A DNA stretch of 64,000 nucleotides from Corallococcus macrosporus DSM 14697. Lineage in GTDB: Bacteria > Myxococcota > Myxococcia > Myxococcales > Myxococcaceae. The translations under genes and the position numbers were made by a program. Under the pieces are notes generated by a model that saw nothing but the letters and a program-made list of their open reading frames with translations, was not told the origin of the DNA and did not search any database. Shown here piece by piece: positions 48,501 to 56,614 of this stretch (position 1 is the stretch's first letter; each line of letters starts with the position of its first letter). Location: contig NZ_CP022203.1 in NCBI RefSeq assembly GCF_002305895.1, positions 3,326,501 through 3,390,500 on the forward strand, given 5' to 3'.

Positions 48501-49932
48501 GGGTCCGCAGCACGGGCAGCAGCTCCCGCGCCGCCCCGACGTGGGCCAGCAGGTGCCCGCGGACCCCGTCGGCGAGCGCCTCGCGCAGCGTGGCGGAGGC
48601 CTTCGGGGCGTCGCTTCGCAGCTCGAGGAGCGCGCGGGCCGCCAGCGCGTTTCCATCCGTGCGGTCGGCGACGAGGGCCAGCGCCTCGCCGACGCGCCCG
48701 AGGCTCCCCAGCGCCAGCGCGCGCTCCGCGTGCGCGTCGTCCTCCTTGGCCACGCGCAGCACATCTTCCCAGCGGCCGAGGCCGGTGAGCGCGCGGACCT
48801 CAATCCAGGACCAGCGGTCCTTCCCCGAGAGCAGGCCGACGTGCGCCAGCGCGGACGCCCAGTCGGAGGCGTCGAGCGCGGTCGTCGCGAGCTCGCGGTG
48901 GATGGCGGCGCGCGTCTGCGCGGGCAGCTCGAGCCCGCTGATGAGCGCCCAGACGCGCTCGGAGCCCAGGGCTCGCGAGAGGCTGGTGACGTAGTCGAGC
49001 TGCTCCTGCGGCTGGGGGCGCTCGGCGAGGGAGGCCGCGAGCGCCGCGGCGTCGGCGGGCAGCCGGGGGGAGGCCCCGCCGTCGGCATCGAGCTTGCCGC
49101 TGGCCGCGAAGAAGGCGCTCAAGGCGGCGAGGGTGTCGTGGTGTCCGGGGCCTCCCGCCTCGGGGTGGGTGTGGCCGGGGCTGAACGTCACATCGAAGTC
49201 CTCGCCCTCGAAGCGCACGGCCAGCTCGTGCTCGTCGCGAACCTCGTGGGCGCGGATGACCTGGGCGTGGGTCCAGGTGCGGATGGAGGGGGGGCCTTCC
49301 TCAGCGCCCTCGCCCTCCGGGTAGAAGAAGACGACCTGGTCGCCCTCGAGCGAGGCGTGCGGGTAGGCGCTGCCGTAGCCGTGCTCCTTCCTGTGCTCGC
49401 GCAGCGGCCACAGCGGGGCGCCGCGCGGGTGGCAGAAGGCGACCAACTGCGCCTCGGAGGCGCCAGTCGAGACGAAGACGCCGACGGGCTGGTGGAAGCG
49501 GCCGGCCAGCCGCTGCGTGCCGAGCTCGATGGCGCTGGCCACCAGGGCGCGGTGGAGTTCGAGCCACCATGCCCGGAACGAGGCGTCGCGCGTCGCGTCC
49601 TCGAACTGAAGCGGCGGAGTCGGCGTCCAGCCACGGGGCGCCGGGAGCGAGCGCTCCCCGCGCGCGAGGGTGTCGAGCGTGTCGAGCCAGGGGGTCAGCG
49701 AGACGAACCCGGCGGCCTCCGAGGGGTCGTCCGCGTAGGGGTAGCTCGCCCACTCGACGCCGAGCCAGACGCCCAGGCGCAGCCGGTCGGGCGTGGGGGC
49801 GAGGACGATGGTGCGCAACTCCTCGGCGGGGACGTCATTGTCGAGGCGCGCCTCGATGAGGGCCGCGAGCTCCGCGGGCCAGTCGGACGCGAACTCCGGG
49901 AGCCGGGCGTGGTGCAGTGCGCGAGGTGTCAT
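45532..49932 (-). CDS. giant repeat-rich hypothetical protein (propeller-, HEAT- and TPR-like)
   Basis: 1466 residues with no signal peptide. The N-terminal 300 are unassigned, with a His/Gly-rich stretch near 255-270. About 540-780 shows short beta repeats (VLLDAAGQTR, LTLFDVSEPSRP) suggesting a propeller. About 1080-1160 resembles HEAT repeats (LRALAKRGHAGARARLEALLDSED), and the last 180 residues are TPR-like (LLNLKGAALEALGRTAEALDWFHKAF). No enzymatic motif was found. It probably acts as a scaffold. It lies head-on to the Imm52 gene and divergent from the second toxin gene, so it sits inside the toxin island but is on the other strand. Codon composition is as GC-rich as the chromosome. Confidence 0.75.
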   Translation of the reverse strand: MTPRALHHARLPEFASDWPAELAALIEARLDNDVPAEELRTIVLAPTPDRLRLGVWLGVEWASYPYADDPSEAAGFVSLTPWLDTLDTLARGERSLPAPRGWTPTPPLQFEDATRDASFRAWWLELHRALVASAIELGTQRLAGRFHQPVGVFVSTGASEAQLVAFCHPRGAPLWPLREHRKEHGYGSAYPHASLEGDQVVFFYPEGEGAEEGPPSIRTWTHAQVIRAHEVRDEHELAVRFEGEDFDVTFSPGHTHPEAGGPGHHDTLAALSAFFAASGKLDADGGASPRLPADAAALAASLAERPQPQEQLDYVTSLSRALGSERVWALISGLELPAQTRAAIHRELATTALDASDWASALAHVGLLSGKDRWSWIEVRALTGLGRWEDVLRVAKEDDAHAERALALGSLGRVGEALALVADRTDGNALAARALLELRSDAPKASATLREALADGVRGHLLAHVGAARELLPVLRTHQAFEAAVRASREACQRLPAEELELGEARALPVEPATRVLAAPLEGDDEAEDAPRLGTALERPDGWWVADAKGALFEHPAGGDARRLATFPSEIDGLAALPAGVVASVGSTLVLLDAAGQTRATVHRPSAGDGPMAAHGTLLACASGAIVNLYRVDDAALVWLAPLALPGGRRISQLGFTGAGRLLVAAGANLTLFDVSEPSRPVPLRQWKNAPELLHTGEGTAALTDDEWVWLVELGDTPRCTRKVHVGPSPLVATSDAAPLAFAARGRVVEVLGETAREVMTLGPDGHRLEPTAISLRAGHATAVTRERVLALSPLPFDAAALRARVAAHVPRLREWLDTRMEALRQEGVPAEDGTRAPLGGVVLQWFDGWAGLRGQPPCSVVSIGYENNERLTFEAPGERAAPPGATPLSEAEAQQARALDDAWTQLAMQERLRACRAYLHEAARAFAGRASARTLFFALDTDERLEIVDIVAGGGDAGPMRAAGSARAERSLREVLSAPRWYAALPNLVARARRDAAFRAEVLALFEEEGLAAAGRITRELLDVDPEGCARAWLTVAARDLDEGLPGLRALAKRGHAGARARLEALLDSEDAYHALAAREALGRVDEDAAVPQLGRYLGSLEAHDDVPVKVLAAMGETRLERLRGELLAALERLEGAEALLVPLVRSGWTPDAQVVEKGNRARASDDDFAASLFADEEQDAPASAVRLWVARRIATAMEGDGPLWPADVPLEKSRAGWQHFFTLAWPLWESRGLLPRLHEVLPARSRTGDAELAFQVLYQSVLRGDARAQALGSALATGESSEGRHAEVTRLARLARLQFGWSLVKATRLDEARRVADAALAEAPEDGQVLFFDARVAWLERGDPTAALERLEPALRAACDEVGRARLLNLKGAALEALGRTAEALDWFHKAFTANEVSVDTATGTAGDPAMSHAILSNIAEAHWKLGQRDEARRYAEQAARRGSSTDIVKEILAATREGGTEPR

Positions 49933-50401
49933 GAGGAGACACTACCCTCACTCGCCCCGTCCCCCTCATGGAAGAACGCAGCTCCGCCGAGGACTCCCGC
50001 GTGGGCCGCGGGTCGTCGGCCACACCGGGCGGCAGACTCCTCCGCGCCGAGTGCCGGTCGGCGCACAGGTCCAGGTCCTCCTGGCAGGCGGCGATGCACC
50101 GGGTCCGCTTCGCGACGGTGCGCTGCGAGCGTTGTAAGGACGAACTGCTCGTCGCCTTCTTGAGCAAGGGGCGAGGGGGGCGCAGGAATGATCCTCGGGT
50201 TTGGCACGGGGCGGCGTGCCCTGCGGTTCGCGGCGCAGTTCGTCGGGCTGCCGTGTTGGTCCGTCCTGGGGGCGGTAGAGGCCGGTGATGCAATAGAATT
50301 GCAAGGTTCCCATTGGTCTCGTAGGACCATGGAGATTGTCAGACGTGGTTGCTATGTGGCCCTTTGCTTGCCGATGTCCTGGCGACTGGCCTGGGGGCTA
50401 T
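49933..50401. other. intergenic region of the toxin island
   Basis: 469 bp. Besides the IS91-like fragment at about 50085-50190, nothing coding could be supported. The part from 50290 onward is clearly richer in A/T than the flanks and should hold the promoter of the AHH toxin; no clean hexamers were found. Confidence 0.55.
50085..50190 (+). pseudogene. relic of an IS91-type transposase (zinc-binding segment)
   Basis: In one frame the sequence reads HRVRFATVRCERCKDELLVAF followed by a slightly garbled LSKGRG. This resembles the zinc-finger N-terminal part of IS91-family transposases (…VRCxxCxxELLVAFSCKGRGFCPSC). The match starts abruptly, the second CxxC pair is missing after KGRG, and no transposase follows, so it is a fragment. 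It lies in the gap between the giant repeat protein and the AHH toxin pair. Confidence 0.5.
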
Positions 50402-51724
50402 ATGAGAGCTTTAGGAATTGCTGCACTGTTGCTGCTTGCGAGCGGGTGCGCATCGACTCGCGTCGTGTATCTGAACACTGGGCGCGGAGAGCCAATCGCC
50501 TTCACCCCGGTTGAGTCCGATCCTGTCGAGATTGGCAAAGACGCATTCAATCGTGCTGTCGCGCAGCTCGTGCTCGACATGCGGCTCGACGTCGCATTCC
50601 GCGAGGTTGAGGAGGACGGTCGCGGCTCGTTGCTCGCGTCTTCCGGAGGGCTCGTTGACGGCGCGCAAGGCAGGTCCGTCCCTTCGGCATACGAGCGCAT
50701 TTGTCAGCGGCAGGACGAGCCCCATAGCTGCCTGAGCATGCTTGCCGGAGGGTTTTCGCTGGGCCCTTCGGAGCGGCGGATGCTCGCGCTCTACTTCGCG
50801 CTCGACACGGTGTGGGAGGGCGTCGAGGACGCGATTCGCGACATGGTGAATCCTGCCGCCCTGAGAGCGATGGTTACGACGATGATTGGGACGGCGCTCG
50901 TGATGTTGGTCGCGCCCGAGCCCATCACGAAGGTCATCGCGATTGCCCTGACGGCCTCTCTCATTGCCTACCTTGGGACGGGGCCGGTGTGGAATCTCGG
51001 GCAGGGGTTCCTGCGCTTGCTCGACGAGTCTCGGGACGCGGCGGGCTTCGCGGACCTGGAGAGGGCAGGGCATCGCTTTGGGAAGGTGTTGGGAGACAAT
51101 GGGGCCCGCGTCCTGGTGTTGGTGGCGCTGTCCGCGCTGGGAGGGAAGAGCGCGATGGCGGCACAGGGACCGAAGATGCCGGGCTTCGCCCAGGCGGCTT
51201 CCCGGGCGCAGCTTGAGGGGGGCTTCCAGTTAGCGGGTGCGCTGGCCGGTGAGGTTCAGGCCGTCTCGATTTCGTCGGCTGGGGTGCTGAACGTGACGCT
51301 CGCACCGACGGCGGTCGCCGCAGTCGCGTTGGGCGCTGGCGAAGGCGCTGGGGCTGCGGTGGGAGTTGTTGACGGGATCCGGGGTGACCCCGATGGCAAG
51401 GTTCATCACATCTGCACGGATAAGAACACTGTTTCCGATGCGACCGGTGGCCCGTGGACGCCGCTCTTTCAGGACATTTTCAGCCGAGCTAGGATGAGTC
51501 TCAATGACAACGCGAATCTCGTGCGAATCAGAGGGCACAAGGGGCCTCATCCTCAGAAGTATCACGAGGAGGTGCTTGCGCGCATTGACGATGCTACACG
51601 TGGATGTCGGGGCGTTGAAAAGTGTCGAGCTGCGCTCGTTGGGGCGTTAGGGAAGATTGCCAGGGACCTGATGAGCCCGGGCTCCAAGCTGAGGAAGCTA
51701 ATCACCAAAGGTGCCGAGGACTAA
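50402..51724 (+). CDS. lipoprotein polymorphic toxin with AHH nuclease domain (SitA5-like)
   Basis: 440 residues. Signal with lipobox LASGC (Cys16). The N-terminal 330 residues begin TRVVYLNTGRGEPI and include helices with hydrophobic runs (MIGTALVMLVAPEPITKVIAIALTAS), matching my memory of the SitA5 toxin family of myxobacteria. The C-terminal 109 residues are an HNH/AHH nuclease: KVHHICTDKN (His335, His336), GGPWTPLFQDIF and RGHKGPHPQKYHEEV (His379). It would cut nucleic acid in recipient cells after outer-membrane exchange; this is inferred. ATG at 50402 gives the signal peptide; GGGGG is just upstream. The immunity gene begins 3 nt after the stop. Confidence 0.87.
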   Translation: MRALGIAALLLLASGCASTRVVYLNTGRGEPIAFTPVESDPVEIGKDAFNRAVAQLVLDMRLDVAFREVEEDGRGSLLASSGGLVDGAQGRSVPSAYERICQRQDEPHSCLSMLAGGFSLGPSERRMLALYFALDTVWEGVEDAIRDMVNPAALRAMVTTMIGTALVMLVAPEPITKVIAIALTASLIAYLGTGPVWNLGQGFLRLLDESRDAAGFADLERAGHRFGKVLGDNGARVLVLVALSALGGKSAMAAQGPKMPGFAQAASRAQLEGGFQLAGALAGEVQAVSISSAGVLNVTLAPTAVAAVALGAGEGAGAAVGVVDGIRGDPDGKVHHICTDKNTVSDATGGPWTPLFQDIFSRARMSLNDNANLVRIRGHKGPHPQKYHEEVLARIDDATRGCRGVEKCRAALVGALGKIARDLMSPGSKLRKLITKGAED

Positions 51725-51727
51725 GCT

Positions 51728-52297
51728 GTGAAGCGACGCTTTTTCAATTTGAAGATCGACGTCTCTGTTCCGGGGCGTTGGTATTTTGCGGACCCGACGA
51801 ACAGCATGGGTGGAGAGGTTGAAGATATTTGGCAGTTTACCGAAGGGGTTTCTGTAGACTTGCATGAGAGACTGCGCATACCGATTTCCCGTGCTGGAAG
51901 CGCATTGGACTTCACGACAGCAGGGGCCGGCCGGACGCCTATCGTCAGTGCTCGGGCTGCCTCAGTATTTCGGGAGATGGCACCTTTCGATGTGCAGCTC
52001 TTTCCCGTGGATGTCGAAGGAGAATCGAAGCCCTACTTCTTGCTCAATGTGGCTCGAACGATTCGCTGCATTGATGATGCTGCATGCGAGGAGGTTCAAA
52101 TCCGAACCGCAGATGAGCACACAGAGCGAGTAGGTGAATACCAATCGGTCATGGGGCTTCGGATTGATAAGTCAAAGGTGGGGGATGCGCGTGTGTTCCG
52201 GACATGGGGGTGGCACTCGCCGATCATCGTCGACGAGGAGATCAAGGATGCCCTCGAAGCCAACGGCATCTTTGGCGGCAAGTTTGATGAGGTCTAA
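51728..52297 (+). CDS. Imm11-like immunity protein
   Basis: 189 residues, soluble, starting at GTG 51728 with GAGGA 7 nt upstream inside the end of the toxin gene. Segments PGRWYFADPTNS and VARTIRCIDDAAC resemble the Imm11/DUF1629 group found next to AHH toxins in myxobacteria. Three nucleotides separate it from the toxin stop, so expression is coupled. It would neutralise the nuclease. Base composition is markedly less GC-rich than neighbours, pointing to acquisition with the toxin. Confidence 0.82.
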   Translation: MKRRFFNLKIDVSVPGRWYFADPTNSMGGEVEDIWQFTEGVSVDLHERLRIPISRAGSALDFTTAGAGRTPIVSARAASVFREMAPFDVQLFPVDVEGESKPYFLLNVARTIRCIDDAACEEVQIRTADEHTERVGEYQSVMGLRIDKSKVGDARVFRTWGWHSPIIVDEEIKDALEANGIFGGKFDEV

Positions 52298-52476
52298 ACC
52301 ACTCCACCGCAGCCTGAAGTATCCCCTCATCTGAGTCAAATGAGCAAGATGGCTAGTTGAAGGACGTCATGTTCTCGCAGCAACTGACTGAATGGCGCTA
52401 CCAGCGGCAGCAAGCGCGCGTCGCGCATTCCAAGTTTTACGGCCACACGGCGTTGTCTTGAATACGGACGCCGCAT

Positions 52477-54828
52477 TCAGAAGTCGTAGCGAACGCCGAG
52501 CCGCACCTGCCGTGGAAACGAGGGATGCAACGGTGACGGGCGTTCTATCTCCGCAGGGGCCCGGGTATCCCTCGGAGCCCAGTGCTGCGCGTTGAAGAGG
52601 TTGAACGCGTCGAGGTTGACTGACAGGACCGCGTGGCGCGCAAGGCGATGCCCCACGGACAGATGCGCATCCAGAACATGAACCCAGGTGGGGGAAGATG
52701 TCAGCGCTCTCTCCTGCGGCGTGCCTGAGGCCCCCGAATAGGACATCGCCACCCGGACGAATCGGGGGACGTCCAATTCGAAGACCCGGTAGCTGGTCAC
52801 TTTGATGGAGTGCGTGCGGTCGGCGTCGAGCAATCGAGGCAATGCCCGTGGCAGCCCGGACTCGTCGCCCAGCGGGTCCGTCTGTGTGCCGTGCAGTCTC
52901 GCCCGCGTGTAGTGGAACTCGGATTGCCACAATCGATATTGCGCGTTCATCGATAAACTCACGGCATCGTGTTTGCGAACAGCCCGGGGAAGCATTGCCA
53001 TGCTCCCTGCTCCCGGATTTCCAAGCAGAACGCCCGCCCCATCAAGGGTCGGCATGGACGCCAGCGAGGCACCCGCGGTGCGCCGGGCGTACTGTGCCTT
53101 CAGTTGGAGGGAGAGTCCGATACTCCCGACATTGAAGAACTCGTAAGTCCCCGCGAGGAGAATCTCATGAGATGACGCCGGTGCCAGTCCTGGGTCGATG
53201 GTGACGTGCCGTTCCTGCGCGAAGTCCACAAGTCCGAGCGGAACTTGATCATGGTACCTCGCATAGTGCGCGATGAGCGCCGTCCCATACCTTGGTATTG
53301 GATGAACGACCACGCCTGCTCGCGGAGAGAGTTGATATCGCGTGAAGACAGAGCGTACATGAGACGCAGGCTGCAGCGACTGCCTGTCGTAGCGGAAACC
53401 GCCATTGATTGTGAGCCATGGACGCACGTTCCACCGGTCCTGGACGAATCCCCCCAGGACCATGGTTTCGGCACGGGAGGCCGCCGGCAGGAACCTGACA
53501 TTCGCAGTGTGCTCTGTATCGAAGCCTGCTTGGAAAGTATGGGTGCCGATGGCACGCAGCAGATAATGGACGTGGGCTTTCGCTTGGAAGCCCTGCTGTT
53601 CTCGACGGGCCTCTACGGTCTGGGTACGGTGGGTCGAGTGGTGGCGCAGCCACCCGGCCTTGAGCGTCAGCAGCAAGTGTTTGTCCACGAATGCCCTGGA
53701 ATAGTCGAGCATCGCCATGACGGTGTCGCTGTCGAACGATGTGGGCTCACGCGGCTCGTCCAGCACTCGCGCTTCAGACGGCATACCGACGACGGACAGC
53801 GGGACATGATGCAGAGGTGTGACGTCGTACTTGAGACGACCGAGCGCCTGAATGCCGCGCTGTTCCACCAGGCGTCCATTCTGCTCGGTGCGACCGACCA
53901 TGGGGGTCACGCCCGTGAAGAAGGTCAAACGGTTCGAGACAATCGGCCCGCCCAACGTCGCGCCGAATTCTCCCAAGTGGCGGAGCCGATCCTTGCTGGA
54001 GTATCCAATGCCAGACTCTGGCAGGGTTCCAGTTGGCCCCGCCAGAATACCCGGCGCCCCGTAGGCGAATACGGAGCCATAGAAGCGGGCGCATCCCGCC
54101 TTCAGTCGTGATTCGATGATGCCACCATTCGCGAGAGCATGACTGGGCATGGCCCCTTCCGACTGAACCGTGACCAAGCTGGCGAACTCGATGCTGAGGG
54201 GGAGTAGATTCAGTCCCGAGATGGCATCCCTGGTGGAGAGACCATCCAGCAGAAAGCCGTTCTCGGACGTTGATGCACCGCGGATGGAGAACCCGTAGGG
54301 GACATCCAAGACGCCTGGAGCGCGCTCCGCCAGACGCTCCGTGGCGCGAAGGCCGCCGTACCAGCGCAGGGGGCGACGGATGGCCAGCCCATTGATCGGG
54401 TCTGGGGTGAACCTCAGAGGGGCTGGATGAAGCGACTCATCGGTTTTGATGTCGCATGGCAGGAAAGCGAGGGACTGCGTGGTGTGCAGCAGCGCATCGA
54501 TTCGGAACGTCACACCCTCCGTGAGCGCAACCTGCTCCTGAACGTGAGATATATACTCCTTCGGTTCGAACAGGAGGCCGTAGGTACCGGGTGGGACCGG
54601 CCCGATACGGTACTTCCCGACGGCGTCCGTGACGGTGGACCATCCCCGGTTCAGTGTGGGAGCACGTGCCGTCACTCGGACGCCTGGAACGGGACTGTTC
54701 AGCCGTGCCTCGCGGACCGTGCCTTCGAGGATCACCTGTGATGGCGACGAGGCCCCCAAGGACAACAGCGCGGTGATTGCCACACCTACGAAGCGCAGCA
54801 GGCCAACGTGGCATCGACGGCTGGCCAT
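52477..54828 (-). CDS. TonB-dependent outer-membrane receptor (Oar-like)
   Basis: About 783 residues. Signal peptide, then a carboxypeptidase-regulatory-like domain (about 33-110, ILEGTVREARLNSPVPGVRVTARAP), a plug domain with GFSIRGASTSENGFLLDG, and a barrel ending in the terminal Phe expected for BAM insertion (VRLGVRYDF). It resembles Oar-type TonB-dependent receptors abundant in myxobacteria. The start is uncertain: 54828 gives the best signal peptide, while ATG at 54891 and others are open; none has a clear ribosome-binding site. A Cys (LPCDIKTD) and generally lower GC than the flanks set it apart; it may be part of the acquired segment. Confidence 0.8.
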   Translation of the reverse strand: MASRRCHVGLLRFVGVAITALLSLGASSPSQVILEGTVREARLNSPVPGVRVTARAPTLNRGWSTVTDAVGKYRIGPVPPGTYGLLFEPKEYISHVQEQVALTEGVTFRIDALLHTTQSLAFLPCDIKTDESLHPAPLRFTPDPINGLAIRRPLRWYGGLRATERLAERAPGVLDVPYGFSIRGASTSENGFLLDGLSTRDAISGLNLLPLSIEFASLVTVQSEGAMPSHALANGGIIESRLKAGCARFYGSVFAYGAPGILAGPTGTLPESGIGYSSKDRLRHLGEFGATLGGPIVSNRLTFFTGVTPMVGRTEQNGRLVEQRGIQALGRLKYDVTPLHHVPLSVVGMPSEARVLDEPREPTSFDSDTVMAMLDYSRAFVDKHLLLTLKAGWLRHHSTHRTQTVEARREQQGFQAKAHVHYLLRAIGTHTFQAGFDTEHTANVRFLPAASRAETMVLGGFVQDRWNVRPWLTINGGFRYDRQSLQPASHVRSVFTRYQLSPRAGVVVHPIPRYGTALIAHYARYHDQVPLGLVDFAQERHVTIDPGLAPASSHEILLAGTYEFFNVGSIGLSLQLKAQYARRTAGASLASMPTLDGAGVLLGNPGAGSMAMLPRAVRKHDAVSLSMNAQYRLWQSEFHYTRARLHGTQTDPLGDESGLPRALPRLLDADRTHSIKVTSYRVFELDVPRFVRVAMSYSGASGTPQERALTSSPTWVHVLDAHLSVGHRLARHAVLSVNLDAFNLFNAQHWAPRDTRAPAEIERPSPLHPSFPRQVRLGVRYDF

Positions 54829-55033
54829 GCCGGGTGAACGCCATCGTTCCGCAGCCATCAGTTTCATCGGACGCAGCGAACCACCAGGCATCCAATGGCA
54901 GCATCATCGTTTCGGCATGAAATCCTCACAGCGCTGGAGAGGCCAATGGCGCAGAAGCTCTGCGGCGACCCGGGCTTCGGCGCTGCGAGCGACCTCGTCA
55001 CTCATATTGAGGCCAAGTCGCCCTCCGGTGGTT

Positions 55034-56215
55034 CTACAGCGACCGGCAGGCAATCTCCGTCAGCTCCGCGTCGGTCAGCACCAGGGGATTGGCCTTCATG
55101 CTGCTGGCCCCCTTGGCCTTCGCTACCAGCCCAGGCACCTGGGCCTCCGTCAGCCCGTAGCGCCCCAGCCCCGGCACGCCGAGCGCCGTCCGCAGCGCGT
55201 CCACCCACGTCACGGCGTCTTCGGCCCGTGCGTCCGCCCGGCCCGTCAGCACCACCGCCAACTCCTGCACCCGAGGCAGTGACGGATGCTCCGGCGCCCG
55301 GGCCCGCAGCGCGCGCAGGTTGACGTCCAGCACCGCGGGCAGCAGCGCCGCGCACACCGCGCCGTGGGGCGCGTCGAACATGCCGCCCACGGGCGCCGCG
55401 AAGCCGTGCACCGCGCCCAGCCCCGAGTTCGCCAGACACAGGCCGCCGAAGAGGCTCGCCAACGCCAGGTCCTCGCGCGCGGACGCGTCCGGCCCCTCCA
55501 GCACCGCGCGCCGCAGTGAGCGCGCCGACCGGCGCAGGCCCTCACGCGCCAGCGCATCCGTCAGCGGATTGGCCCGCGCGGACAGGAAGGGCTCGATGAG
55601 CTGCGACAGCGCATCCATGCCACTGGACGCGAGCACGGCAGCCGGCGCCCCCGTGAGCAGCTCCGGGTCCACCAACGCCACGCGCGGCAGCATGTGCGGG
55701 CTGCGCAGGCTGGCCTTCACCTTCGCGTCCTTGGAACCCAGCACCGCGTTGCGCGTCACCTCGGAGCCGGTGCCCGCCGTGGTGGGGATGGCCACGAAGG
55801 GCAGGGAAGGCCGGGTGAGCGGCTGGCCCCGGCCAATGACCTCCAGGTAGTCCAGCGGGTCGCCCCCATTGGCGGCGAGCGCGGCAATGGCCTTGCCCGC
55901 GTCCAGCGCGCTGCCTCCGCCCAGGGCAACCACCACATCGCACCCCGCCTCCGCGACGCGCGCCGTGCCTTCACGGGCGCGCTCCACGGTGGGCTCCCCG
56001 TCCACGGAGAACACCGTCACGCTCAATCCCAGCCGTTCCAGGGACTCCTGGAGCGGCCGGGCCCGCGCGGGGTTGGCGCCGGTGACGAGCAACACCCGGG
56101 TGCCCCCGAGGCCGCGGATAATCTCCGGCGCCTCGGCCAGCCGGCCCGGGCCGAAGACGACGCGGGTCGCGGTGGCGAACTCGAAGGAAGCAGGGAACGC
56201 GCTCACGTCCGTCAC
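55034..56215 (-). CDS. iron-containing alcohol dehydrogenase
   Basis: 393-residue group III (iron-dependent) alcohol dehydrogenase. NAD-binding glycines lie in [17 protein letters not shown]; the substrate/metal part has [28 protein letters not shown] and [20 protein letters not shown], whose His residues with the upstream Asp form the Fe(II)/Zn site. It reduces aldehydes or oxidises alcohols; substrate unknown. GTG at 56215 overlaps the stop of the upstream monooxygenase gene (GTGA), so the two are coupled. The C-terminal stop is TAG at 55034. Confidence 0.92.
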   Translation of the reverse strand: MTDVSAFPASFEFATATRVVFGPGRLAEAPEIIRGLGGTRVLLVTGANPARARPLQESLERLGLSVTVFSVDGEPTVERAREGTARVAEAGCDVVVALGGGSALDAGKAIAALAANGGDPLDYLEVIGRGQPLTRPSLPFVAIPTTAGTGSEVTRNAVLGSKDAKVKASLRSPHMLPRVALVDPELLTGAPAAVLASSGMDALSQLIEPFLSARANPLTDALAREGLRRSARSLRRAVLEGPDASAREDLALASLFGGLCLANSGLGAVHGFAAPVGGMFDAPHGAVCAALLPAVLDVNLRALRARAPEHPSLPRVQELAVVLTGRADARAEDAVTWVDALRTALGVPGLGRYGLTEAQVPGLVAKAKGASSMKANPLVLTDAELTEIACRSL

Positions 56216-56529
56216 GACCCGGCGTCTTCAGGGAAGCGGTTGACGAACTTCCGGCTGGTGCGGGGCTCGGCCATCATCGGCGCCACGGTGTCGCGCCAGG
56301 TGAGGTAGTGCGCCGTCTCCTTGTGCGCGGCGGGGGCCTGGGGCGTGCGGTACGCCTCCACCAGCACGAAGCGCGTGGGGTCCTCGGCGTCCTGCATGAC
56401 GTCGAAGCGGGCGATGCCAGGCTCCTTCACGCTTTCGCGCGCGTTGGCGAGCGTGGCCTGGTGGAAGGCATCCACGTGCTCCGGCTTGACGTGGACCTGG
56501 ACGTGGACGACGAGGAGGCTGTGGGACAT
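56212..56529 (-). CDS. antibiotic biosynthesis monooxygenase (ABM) domain protein
   Basis: 105-residue single-domain protein with the dimeric ferredoxin-like ABM fold: [59 protein letters not shown]. Such small cofactor-free enzymes oxygenate aromatic or quinone compounds, or, in the LsrG type, act on phosphorylated signal molecules. It is translationally coupled to the iron alcohol dehydrogenase that follows (GTGA overlap), suggesting both act on one aldehyde or quinone substrate. Confidence 0.88.
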   Translation of the reverse strand: MSHSLLVVHVQVHVKPEHVDAFHQATLANARESVKEPGIARFDVMQDAEDPTRFVLVEAYRTPQAPAAHKETAHYLTWRDTVAPMMAEPRTSRKFVNRFPEDAGS

Positions 56530-56544
56530 GCCCCCAAAACTACT

Positions 56545-56583
56545 CCGGGCCGGAGCCGCGTGGGGACGCGACCTCCGGCCCGG
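56545..56583 (-). terminator. terminator of the polysaccharide lyase gene
   Basis: A perfect 11-bp inverted repeat (56545-56555 with 56573-56583, arm CCGGGCCGGAG, 17-nt loop) lies 32 nt beyond the lyase stop; on the minus strand it is followed by AGTAGTTTTG, giving a short U-run. Confidence 0.65.
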
Positions 56584-56614
56584 ATGAGGGCGCCTGTCGG
56601 CTGCCCGTCAGTGA

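Noticed and set aside
50188-50514. 108-codon frame before the AHH toxin
   Set aside because: It overlaps the start of the lipoprotein toxin in another frame and shows no domain or start signal.
52369-52461. 30-codon frame after the Imm11-like gene with a GAAGGA site
   Set aside because: Too short, no recognisable domain, and it runs into the end of the convergent receptor region.
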